64,000 bases of DNA from positions 124,001-188,000 of the forward strand of contig NZ_CP072844.1 in the NCBI RefSeq assembly GCF_017948405.1, given 5' to 3'. Below the pieces are notes generated by a model. That model did not search any database, was not told where the DNA came from, and saw nothing but the letters and a program-made list of their open reading frames with translations. This stretch comes from Psychrosphaera aestuarii. GTDB taxonomy: Bacteria; Pseudomonadota; Gammaproteobacteria; Enterobacterales; Alteromonadaceae. This document shows, one piece after another, positions 55,128 through 62,982 of this stretch. A program made the position numbers and the translations under genes. The number at the start of each line of letters is the position of its first letter. The first letter of the stretch is position 1.

Positions 55128-57911
55128 ATGAAAAAAGTAGTTCAAAGCTCCCGCAATATAGGGCGAGAGCGGAATGTTTTAAATCACTTGTTTTTGAAAC
55201 GAACTTCATCGTTTTCACAAATTCATGATGCGACCATTCTGCGCCTTTCATCAGCACATTTAGAGGCATCATTAAACCAGCACATAACAAATGTCGCATT
55301 TTTTTCATCTGCTTATTCGTTGTTGGGAGATGAAAAAAAATTATTGGCTCTAATCAATGATATTTTGTTGCAACGGTTAACAATCAAAAACTGCCCGTTG
55401 GGTTTCTATATTGAACTGTTTGAACACGATGCAAGGCTTGAACAGATCACACTGTCACACCCTTTCAGACTGTTTTTAGACGCTACAACTCATATTGCAA
55501 TTCGAGCACTTGTCTCGCAATCAAGTACCACAAGTAAGCCTCTTACCCGAATCACTCTTTGGAAAATTATCGTCCAAGAACTGAGCCTTAACAATCACAA
55601 AGTTATTAGGAATCTTAAAGCGTTTTGCCAATCTGCCGTGGCGTTTAATATCACAAAATTTAATTCAAAAATGCCGATGTGGCTCTATTCATATTCAACA
55701 GGAAACATAACGAGTTATTGTGCCTGTACAAAAAGTTTTGAACGGTTATTTAACGTTAACATATATGATTTAGGCCAACGTTTTGATATGGGCGCATGTG
55801 AAACAGAATTTTTTGAGCTAGGTTTAACAACACCTCCGAGCCAAAAGAAACCAACAAAAAGTGCTGCCAAAATTCCAGGTGAACGAATCGCTTCTGTTTG
55901 TTTACAAATAAAACGTTGCTTCATTAAAGACTCGTTAGCGTCACCTTCATGCAATATGTTAAGCAACCTTATAAACTTGAAGTCAGAAATGAAAATTTCG
56001 CAAGAGATAATTCTGGTCGCTTGGTTAATAAATTTGTTGCGAAATAAACACCCAACCTCAACTGTCAAGCGCTACTACTATGCTGTCGCGGAATATTGGT
56101 TGCTGTCTTTACAAGAACTTTGCATAGAGGAGCTAGACCAACAAGAAGTGACTGAGATCCGAGACGAAATCGAGAACTTTCGCCCTGAGCATGCTTCATC
56201 AAAAAATAACCTCAATGTATTAAACCAACTCATGCAGTTTGCCGCTGAAAATTACAATATTGCCCCACCTCTTCAGCTCGAAACCAAAGGGCCCAATGTT
56301 CGAAACTACTTAATTTCTGAACACGACTTCAACAATGCATTTAATCAACTCATTGGAAAAATTGAACAGGCAAGCCAAAAACAATTAAGCCTATGTATAT
56401 TGTTTCTGCTGATGGGCCGCTGCGGATTAAGGCCGTCTGAAGCAGTGAAACTCAAGCTGTCGGACATTGAACTGTCTGAAGAGCTACATCTATATGTTCG
56501 ACCCAACGTATTTGGTAAGAACAAGACATATTGTGCCAAACGTCAAATACCTGTCGCCTATTTTCTCAAGCCAAATGAGTTATCTTTTTTTAAGCAATAT
56601 TTGAATCGACGGATTGCTCAGTCCAACACATTTATCGTTAACCCTTTGTTTGCTCCAATCGATATTGAACAGAAGTATCCCTTTTCATTATCTGAACTTG
56701 ATTTCTATATAAGTCGAATTTTAACAAACGTAACTGAAACTAGACTTGTTTCTTACCATTTAAGACACATGGCAATTAGCAATCTACAAATAACATTATA
56801 TGGAGAAAAGATATCTTCAACCTACCCACACCCCTTCGATGAAAATCAAAGACAAAAAATAAGAAGCTACATCGACGATGCTCGTCAGCAAAATACTGTT
56901 TGGAATATTGCTGGTTTCGCGGGTCACCTGTCCCCGAACACAACATTTGGGACTTACTTGCATAATACCGGTGTGTTGTTGGGATCATTTACTACTCAAT
57001 TGGATTTTGAACATTCTAAAATATTCTGGTGCAACGTATCCGAACATTCAAAATTGATGTTAGCTCGGCGATTTAATAATGAAGATATATCGGCCAAGAA
57101 ACTAGAACGAGAGTTTTATTCAAAAAGCCAACCGCTGACCGACGATAACTGTACGGTTAATGCAATCACCCCAAATCAATTTAGCCTTAAATCCCACTAC
57201 ACTTACTCAGATTGTATACATGCGCTAAAAGCTTATGACAAAGTCAATAAACAGCAACTAACGGATATCGAAAAAGCAAAGCTCATACAAGATATTTCTC
57301 AGGCAATTTCGGTCCCCAAAAGTCAAATAACAGCCTGGATTAACTCGGCAAAGCTCCTCAATAAACTTCACACTGAAAAGGGATCAAAACATCGACGGTT
57401 ATTCCCCAAAAACTCGAATCGATTATGCCCTATTGAACCACACACCAGACTAGAAAAAGCCCGAGCTGAAAAGATGTTTCGAAAGCTAAGAATGCATTAT
57501 GTTGAACATAAAAAAGACATAATTGAATTGTGTAAATACCTACTCAAAAACACCCAGTACGGCCATAGCTATTTGAAATTTTGTTCCATCGCCGACTACC
57601 AAAAATTTATTAGCACGGCACTTTTATTCTCAGAAGCAAACGATTGGAAAATAGAAATTGATTCGCCATTAAGAATGAGAGAGGCAGCACTCCAATGGAA
57701 ACATATAAATAGGGCGGTTAACTTTAAAATTGCAAAAACCTCCGTCGCCAATAGAATTAAATTTCCTGTTGGTCGTGCAAAGTTATATCTTTTGCAGAAG
57801 CCAAGCAACCAGTCGTTGTCACCGCCCTCAAAAATAAAACCACGGTATTCGAGCAATGTAATGAAGCACATATGTCATGTTTTAGGAATAATGCTTGCTG
57901 TGGAAGTTTGA
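55128..57911 (+). CDS. Large tyrosine recombinase (927 residues)
   Basis: An unusually long tyrosine recombinase. The catalytic residues are Arg435 (RCGLRPSEA), His544 and Arg546-His (SYHLRHMAIS, an HLRH motif), His600 (AGHLSPN) and Tyr610 (FGTYLHN). About 400 residues precede the catalytic domain and about 300 follow it; the C-terminal part is basic and contains an HTH-like segment (ISQAISVPKSQITAWINSAK). It is the last gene of the operon, with its start two bases after the preceding stop. Large recombinases of this kind occur in tandem sets in integrative elements. Confidence 0.87.
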   Translation: MKKVVQSSRNIGRERNVLNHLFLKRTSSFSQIHDATILRLSSAHLEASLNQHITNVAFFSSAYSLLGDEKKLLALINDILLQRLTIKNCPLGFYIELFEHDARLEQITLSHPFRLFLDATTHIAIRALVSQSSTTSKPLTRITLWKIIVQELSLNNHKVIRNLKAFCQSAVAFNITKFNSKMPMWLYSYSTGNITSYCACTKSFERLFNVNIYDLGQRFDMGACETEFFELGLTTPPSQKKPTKSAAKIPGERIASVCLQIKRCFIKDSLASPSCNMLSNLINLKSEMKISQEIILVAWLINLLRNKHPTSTVKRYYYAVAEYWLLSLQELCIEELDQQEVTEIRDEIENFRPEHASSKNNLNVLNQLMQFAAENYNIAPPLQLETKGPNVRNYLISEHDFNNAFNQLIGKIEQASQKQLSLCILFLLMGRCGLRPSEAVKLKLSDIELSEELHLYVRPNVFGKNKTYCAKRQIPVAYFLKPNELSFFKQYLNRRIAQSNTFIVNPLFAPIDIEQKYPFSLSELDFYISRILTNVTETRLVSYHLRHMAISNLQITLYGEKISSTYPHPFDENQRQKIRSYIDDARQQNTVWNIAGFAGHLSPNTTFGTYLHNTGVLLGSFTTQLDFEHSKIFWCNVSEHSKLMLARRFNNEDISAKKLEREFYSKSQPLTDDNCTVNAITPNQFSLKSHYTYSDCIHALKAYDKVNKQQLTDIEKAKLIQDISQAISVPKSQITAWINSAKLLNKLHTEKGSKHRRLFPKNSNRLCPIEPHTRLEKARAEKMFRKLRMHYVEHKKDIIELCKYLLKNTQYGHSYLKFCSIADYQKFISTALLFSEANDWKIEIDSPLRMREAALQWKHINRAVNFKIAKTSVANRIKFPVGRAKLYLLQKPSNQSLSPPSKIKPRYSSNVMKHICHVLGIMLAVEV

Positions 57912-58150
57912 CTTATTGGACTAGTTAGCAAGCAGAATGCAAAAATTAACTGACATTAATTTCCGAAAAATGCATCTGGTTTTATGGCAAGGTTACACCA
58001 TGTTTTAGCGATTTCTTTGCCGCTGGAGATTTAGTATTCCCGGGCGCAGGAGATGAACTAAATACTACAATTTTAAGGAATACAAGGCATGAAACTGTTG
58101 TGTTTTTGCCCTACAATTAATGTCTTAAAGTAACTTTAAAAGAGAACCTC

Positions 58151-58645
58151 ATGGCAGCTTTTAAATGGACAATAGAGCGCGACCACTATCTAAAAGAACA
58201 ATGGCCCGAAAAGCGAGCCGTTGATATTGCTGATGACCTTGACGTTTCAAAACATGTCATCATGCGTAGAGTAAGAAAGTTAGACTTACCCAAAAAACCG
58301 CCTCAACGAGTTCTTAAACACCATTACCATTGGTCTACTTCAATGGACGAATTCCTAAAAGACAATTATCAAAAACAGTCAAACCAAGAACTATCAACCC
58401 ATCTTAATGTAAGTATTCAAGCAGTCATGCGTCGCAAGAAAAAACTAGACCTATTGAGAAACAAAACTTTACGCACCCACTTTAAGTGGGAAAAAGACGA
58501 TATTAGCCGCTTAATTACCCTATTCAACGCGCGACAGCCCATTAGTGACATTGCCAAAACAATTGAAATATCAGAGCCTGCCGTAAAACGAAAACTTAAG
58601 TCTTTGGGTCTAAGCCGACAGGCACAACGAATTGAGATGATGTAA
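58151..58645 (+). CDS. Protein of three tandem Myb/SANT-like HTH repeats
   Basis: A 164-residue basic protein made almost wholly of three repeats: residues 4-46, 59-101 and 111-154. Each has an aromatic-x-Trp start (FKWTIERD, YHWSTSMD, FKWEKDD), an acidic first helix, and ends in a recognition-helix pattern V-MRR-KKLDL or AVKRKLKSLGL. The pattern resembles GcrA/Myb-type DNA-binding repeats. It is likely a transcription factor or DNA-architectural protein of the island. It has its own upstream region of 240 bases. Confidence 0.75.
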   Translation: MAAFKWTIERDHYLKEQWPEKRAVDIADDLDVSKHVIMRRVRKLDLPKKPPQRVLKHHYHWSTSMDEFLKDNYQKQSNQELSTHLNVSIQAVMRRKKKLDLLRNKTLRTHFKWEKDDISRLITLFNARQPISDIAKTIEISEPAVKRKLKSLGLSRQAQRIEMM

Positions 58646-58841
58646 GCTGTTGTTCGGTGTAGTGAATAGCATTATGGGCTTTGTTTATAGGTTTCTGGCT
58701 TTTGAACAATGACACTTTGCAACTAAATCCAATTGTACTGTAGTGGTATGGTGATTTTTGTCATGTAATTAGAGGGTGTTATACGGATGAAAAATATAGC
58801 TCAATCATCATTTATTAATTTAAGTTTTAACATAAATAATC

Positions 58842-58863
58842 TATACTGTTTTTATTTACAGTA
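58842..58863 (+). promoter_or_regulatory. LexA box and -10 element of umuDC
   Basis: TACTGT-N8-ACAGTA (58844-58863) is a perfect LexA box with spacer TTTTATTT. The -10 TATACT (58842-58847) overlaps it, and TTTAAG at 58819-58824 is a weak -35 at 17-base spacing. The ATG of umuD follows at 58878 after a GGGGC stretch. Confidence 0.9.
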
Positions 58864-58877
58864 TTATTGGGGCTTAA

Positions 58878-59291
58878 ATGAAAGTAATCCCGATATTCAT
58901 CGACGCCGGCATAACAGGTTTCGAGTCTCCAGCCGCTGAATATACTGAGCTGGCATTGTCTCTTGATGAATTACTCATAAAGCATCCAAATGCTACCTTT
59001 GTTGGTCTAGCAAATGGTGACTCGATGCAAGGTGTGGGCATTTATGATGGTGACTTATTGATAGTTGATAGGTCTGAAACAACTAATCAAAACGACATCA
59101 TAGTGGCGAACTATAACGGTAATTTTGTCTGTAAAATCCTTGATAAACAACGTCGACTTCTTTTATCGGCTTCTAGTAGACATAACCCGGTAACGATATC
59201 GGATGCAGATGAGTTTCAAATTGAGGGTGTTGTTACTCGCTCAGTACGACTCCACCGCAAAAGCAGAGAGCTTCTATCGTGTATGCCTTAG
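58878..59291 (+). CDS. umuD: UmuD-like protein, subunit of error-prone polymerase V
   Basis: A 137-residue LexA-type self-cleaving protein. The cleavage region is ITGFESPAAEY with Thr13-Gly14 where E. coli UmuD has Cys-Gly, and LexA Ala-Gly. Catalytic Ser49 (NGDSMQG) and Lys86 (VCKILD) are present. The N-terminal arm is about 11 residues shorter than in E. coli, as in many mobile-element homologues. It overlaps umuC by 13 bases. Cleaved UmuD' joins UmuC to form Pol V; an LexA box controls the pair. Confidence 0.93.
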   Translation: MKVIPIFIDAGITGFESPAAEYTELALSLDELLIKHPNATFVGLANGDSMQGVGIYDGDLLIVDRSETTNQNDIIVANYNGNFVCKILDKQRRLLLSASSRHNPVTISDADEFQIEGVVTRSVRLHRKSRELLSCMP

Positions 59292-60535
59292 TCGATGCGG
59301 TTGCATTCTATGCAAGTGCAGAAAAGGTGTTCGATCCAACAATACGAAAACGTCCTGTTGTCGTGTTAACCAACAATGACGGATGTATCTGTGCCACTAG
59401 TCCAGAGGCCAGAAAACTGAAGATCCCAAAGTTCGAGCCGTACTTCAAACTAAAACCTTACCTAGAGCAGCACAATGTAATTGTGCGTTCATCTAATTAT
59501 GAGCTTTATGCAGATCTCAGTAGTCGAATGATGAACGTAATTGGCAGGTTCTGTGATAATCAATATATATACTCAATTGACGAAAGCTTTCTCCAATTTA
59601 CAGGCTTTGCATCGATCATCGATGATTGGCACGCATATGGGCAACAAATACGTTTAGCCGTATGGCGCGAAACCAAGCTCCCTGTGGGAGTTGGATTTGG
59701 AATTACACCAACGCTATCTAAAGCAGCAAACCACGCTGCTAAGAAGCTTGATGGATATAATGGTGTTGCAGTTATCAATGATGGATATTCCGCAAATGAA
59801 GTCCTCGCGAAAATGTCTGTTACTGATGTCTGGGGAATTGGCGGTCGTTTAGGGAAAAAGCTAAATATATTAGGAATTCACACCGCACTCGATTTAAAGA
59901 AACAAAGCCCGAAGACTATGAGGAAACAGTTTTCAGTTGTAGTCGAGCGCACGGTAGAAGAGCTTAATGGAAAAATATGTCTATCTTGGGATGAAGTTAA
60001 GCAACCAAAGCAGGAGATTTTTTCGACCAGAAGCTTTGGAGAGCGTATTACAGACATAAATGAATTGAAGTCTTCTTTAATAACACACTGCTCCATCGTT
60101 GGAAAAAAGTTGAGAGACCAAGGTTCAATGACAAAGCGGCTAATGATATTTGCTCATAGTTCGCCTCATGAAGATAACTTTTATAAGCGCAGCTTTCTTT
60201 ATGACTTTCCAGTGGCCACAAGTGACTCTCGCATAATGGCAAATGCAGTGAGTGAAGTTTTGCCACATATATTCAACGACGGTGTCCGATTTTATAAGGC
60301 AGGCTTAGGTGCGGTTGATCTTCGTTCTGAGCAATTTATGCAATCAGATTTATTCAATACTACGTCAGATAACAGAAAGCTAATGGATAGTCTCGACAAT
60401 ATAAATAAGATCTTCGGAAAAGGAACACTCCGGCTAGCATCTGAGCAACAATCCCAATCATGGGAGATGCGACGAAATTTTTTGAGTCCAAGGTATACAA
60501 CTAGATGGCAAGACATACCTAAGATACAGTGTTAA
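59279..60535 (+). CDS. umuC: UmuC, Y-family DNA polymerase V catalytic subunit
   Basis: A 418-residue Y-family polymerase. The catalytic acidic residues lie in ALVDAVAFYAS and YSIDESFLQF; the little-finger region contains RSFGERITDI, and the C-terminal UmuC domain continues to residue 418. The start is GTG at 59279, inside the end of umuD, giving translational coupling. Length matches E. coli UmuC (422). Confidence 0.95.
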   Translation: MYALVDAVAFYASAEKVFDPTIRKRPVVVLTNNDGCICATSPEARKLKIPKFEPYFKLKPYLEQHNVIVRSSNYELYADLSSRMMNVIGRFCDNQYIYSIDESFLQFTGFASIIDDWHAYGQQIRLAVWRETKLPVGVGFGITPTLSKAANHAAKKLDGYNGVAVINDGYSANEVLAKMSVTDVWGIGGRLGKKLNILGIHTALDLKKQSPKTMRKQFSVVVERTVEELNGKICLSWDEVKQPKQEIFSTRSFGERITDINELKSSLITHCSIVGKKLRDQGSMTKRLMIFAHSSPHEDNFYKRSFLYDFPVATSDSRIMANAVSEVLPHIFNDGVRFYKAGLGAVDLRSEQFMQSDLFNTTSDNRKLMDSLDNINKIFGKGTLRLASEQQSQSWEMRRNFLSPRYTTRWQDIPKIQC

Positions 60536-60565
60536 CAAACCTCCCAATAAAATAATGGAGCAGTT

Positions 60566-60757
60566 ATGGAAATTCCAAAAGAAGCACTTGAATCATTCGT
60601 CAAAGAGCAATTCGAAAACGCTTTTGCTTTCAGCTTGCTGACAAAAGACGGAATGGTCATTACAAAATACGGCGATAAGTACTATATGGAAAACTCAGCT
60701 GAAGCAGGCGAAGCAGTGTTGGGGTCGATAGGGAAGATAGGCACCAAGAACAAGTAA
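60566..60757 (+). CDS. Small hypothetical protein after umuC
   Basis: A 63-residue protein with GGAG eight bases before the ATG and coding-like composition (MEIPKEALESFVKEQFENAF). It could be co-transcribed with umuDC across a 30-base gap. I do not recognise it. Confidence 0.6.
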   Translation: MEIPKEALESFVKEQFENAFAFSLLTKDGMVITKYGDKYYMENSAEAGEAVLGSIGKIGTKNK

Positions 60758-60992
60758 TATAAACTTTTCGCTTTATGTGCTTAATAAAGTCTGCGCATTC
60801 TCATTATGTCGTGGTATTAATGAATGGAATTAAGAGCTACTGAAATAATATGCGCTGACTTGATACTGCCCCAAAACGTGTTAAGGCCAACTGCTCAATA
60901 AAGCAAGGTATAGACCTTAAAGTCGTAACTTATGATATCAAGGCCGAGACTTTTCTTAACAATTTTCGATGAATACATAATCACAAATTAAC

Positions 60993-61937
60993 TTAATAAA
61001 TTGAGTCTAACCATTGTTTAAAATGGCTTGTGTGGGTTTTAATCCATTGACTACAAAGTAAGTAACTGCCTCCGTAAACCTTTTTGTAATAACGCTTCTT
61101 ATCTTTATCTGAGATTAAATTTGTGGTGGTGAGTATTGGATATGATGACATCTTAAATTTTGTTCTCGAATACTCTAAATCCATCAAGTTTTTAATTTCC
61201 TCATCAGAAAGAAGATTATTTTCAAATAGTTCTCTAAAAGAAGTTTGAACTAATTTCCCAATTTTAACTTCTGTATCTAGATCATCATCTGGATTACTTG
61301 TTGGCGTGGGTTTTGTTTTTCGTTTACTTCCAAATAACTGAGTCAGTTGATAACTCCGTAAAAATAATTCTGATGTATCGGCCACATCATTAGATAATGA
61401 AAGAGTAGGATTGAGAATCCTATCTTCAAAGCTTTCATTTGAAATCATTTCTATCGATGTTTCCAAGCCAAATTCGTCAATAAAATCATTGAGCATTTCT
61501 AGTCTATCGTCTAGCTTTTTTTGTTCGCTTGGGTTGATTTTAGGTGTGGCAAAGATAACGGTTTTATTGAATTTACTATCAAAGTAAATTTCAAAAATTA
61601 GCAGTGTTCGCAAAAGCTTTTTGGTTACATTAGCAACATTATCTCTGTAATTTAAACCGTTTGAATGAAATGCAACATCTACACCGAATAGTTTGTTATT
61701 GTTGAAATCGAAACCGATTACGTCAATCTCAGATGATTTAATCAATTGATTGATTGTTCTAAAGTTACCAAATGGTTTATCGAACCTATTTTGAACTTCG
61801 TTGATAATATATTCTAAATCCCCGATAGGCTGATGTGCCCATTTATCAGATATTTTCCAATTTAATTGGGCTATCTGACATTGTTTTATATGTCGTAACC
61901 AACTGTAGATTAGGGATTCACCCATTTCTATTTTCAT
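60993..61937 (-). CDS. Putative PD-(D/E)XK-like nuclease family protein
   Basis: A 314-residue protein. The ATG at 61937 (MKIEMGESLIYSWL) has GGGGA upstream; an extension to TTG 62000 is unsupported. Residues about 90-115 (SSEIDVIGFDFNN ... FGVDVAFHSNGLNY) have the alternating acid/strand pattern of a restriction-endonuclease-like core (E-x-D-V then VDVA), followed by KKLLRTLLIFEIYF and TVIFATPKI. This pattern is consistent with an island-borne nuclease, but no family was confirmed. It is the second gene of a pair with the CxxC protein, 85 bases apart. Confidence 0.65.
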   Translation of the reverse strand: MKIEMGESLIYSWLRHIKQCQIAQLNWKISDKWAHQPIGDLEYIINEVQNRFDKPFGNFRTINQLIKSSEIDVIGFDFNNNKLFGVDVAFHSNGLNYRDNVANVTKKLLRTLLIFEIYFDSKFNKTVIFATPKINPSEQKKLDDRLEMLNDFIDEFGLETSIEMISNESFEDRILNPTLSLSNDVADTSELFLRSYQLTQLFGSKRKTKPTPTSNPDDDLDTEVKIGKLVQTSFRELFENNLLSDEEIKNLMDLEYSRTKFKMSSYPILTTTNLISDKDKKRYYKKVYGGSYLLCSQWIKTHTSHFKQWLDSIY

Positions 61938-62022
61938 AATAACGTCCCCAAAATCTAAATGTTTGTTTTGGTATAATTTGTATAGTTGATACCCAATCAA
62001 ATCAACTATGTTTCAAAGGTTC

Positions 62023-62481
62023 CTATGAAAGTTCAGAAAACCTTAAATTTAGTGTTTCTTTAATGGATGTGACAGATGACGATAACTCTTTCATTAATGG
62101 AATCCATATATCGGAGCAATCATCAGTTATTAAGTAGAAACCAATTCCATCAACGATAAAAGTCGCTAAACTTTGTGACTCAGACCATTGATTGATAATA
62201 CTTCTTCTTTTTTCATAACTTAATTTATTGATTGCTTCTCTTAAAAACAGAATGTAGTCACTGCACTGCTTGTCTTTAGGAAAGCCATTTTGTTTTCTTT
62301 GCGTGAAGTCTCGATCATTAAGGGATAGTGATTCAAGGTTTTCTAACAACTCAATGACTGCACTTTCAGATGTTAAGTGTGTTACTTTGCTAGAAATACC
62401 GCCACAAGTTGTGCAGTAATAACTATCACATTCAGTTTGGTTTTTGTAATTGTTGAATATCTCTCTAAGATTATGGGGCAT
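62023..62481 (-). CDS. Hypothetical CxxC protein
   Basis: A 152-residue protein with CDSYYCTTCGG near residue 18-28, a possible zinc knuckle, and a helical body. Weak GGA lies nine bases before the ATG. It precedes the putative nuclease gene on the same strand, so the two may be an operon. I do not recognise the family. Confidence 0.62.
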   Translation of the reverse strand: MPHNLREIFNNYKNQTECDSYYCTTCGGISSKVTHLTSESAVIELLENLESLSLNDRDFTQRKQNGFPKDKQCSDYILFLREAINKLSYEKRRSIINQWSESQSLATFIVDGIGFYLITDDCSDIWIPLMKELSSSVTSIKETLNLRFSELS

Positions 62482-62766
62482 TTGAAATCCATTTTTTTAT
62501 GTTTTTAACCAACTGTAGATCAGTAATCTGTTCTGTGTCCATCCTCGCATAACGTTAGAAAAGAATCTAACTTAAGTGCTTTATGTAGAATAACTGAATA
62601 ATAGAAATCACTCACATTTTCAAAATGAAGAACCTTTCACTTATGCCGAATTGTAACCGCTCTAGGCTCATAACTACCGCTTTAAAGTCAGTAGTCAACA
62701 TCTGCTAGTGGCACAAAGCAGACCTTTGGCACTAAAACAAGTTGGAGTGATATTGACCTGAAGCAA
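62482..62766. other. Short gap with a 17-codon remnant and a small hairpin
   Basis: On the minus strand 62550-62497 reads ATG plus 16 codons ending LLIYSWLKT and a stop. It shares the 15 bases TAACCAACTGTAGAT (62506-62520) with the start of the putative nuclease gene (61896-61910). CTGCT/AGCAG (62702-62721) forms a small hairpin near 62710. Confidence 0.45.
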
Positions 62767-62982
62767 TTAGCTCTTTGCTTCTTCCTTGGGCAGCAGCGAT
62801 TTAAGTTTTTCAACAATGTCTTCTAAAACTTTAATAGTACAGCGCTCATGATGTAACAACCCCATCATAATATCTTCATCAAAACATTCCGCATCTGCTA
62901 TTAAACAATGTTGACTGCGTAATTTTACGAGTAACATTTTTTTAAACACTTCCAATTCTTCTATAACGTCGAACAAATCCAT
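62767..62982 (-). CDS. Small hypothetical helical protein
   Basis: A 71-residue acidic/helical protein (MDLFDVIEELEVFKKMLLVK) with GGAAG before the ATG and three cysteines. It is plausibly real but unrecognised. Confidence 0.5.
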   Translation of the reverse strand: MDLFDVIEELEVFKKMLLVKLRSQHCLIADAECFDEDIMMGLLHHERCTIKVLEDIVEKLKSLLPKEEAKS

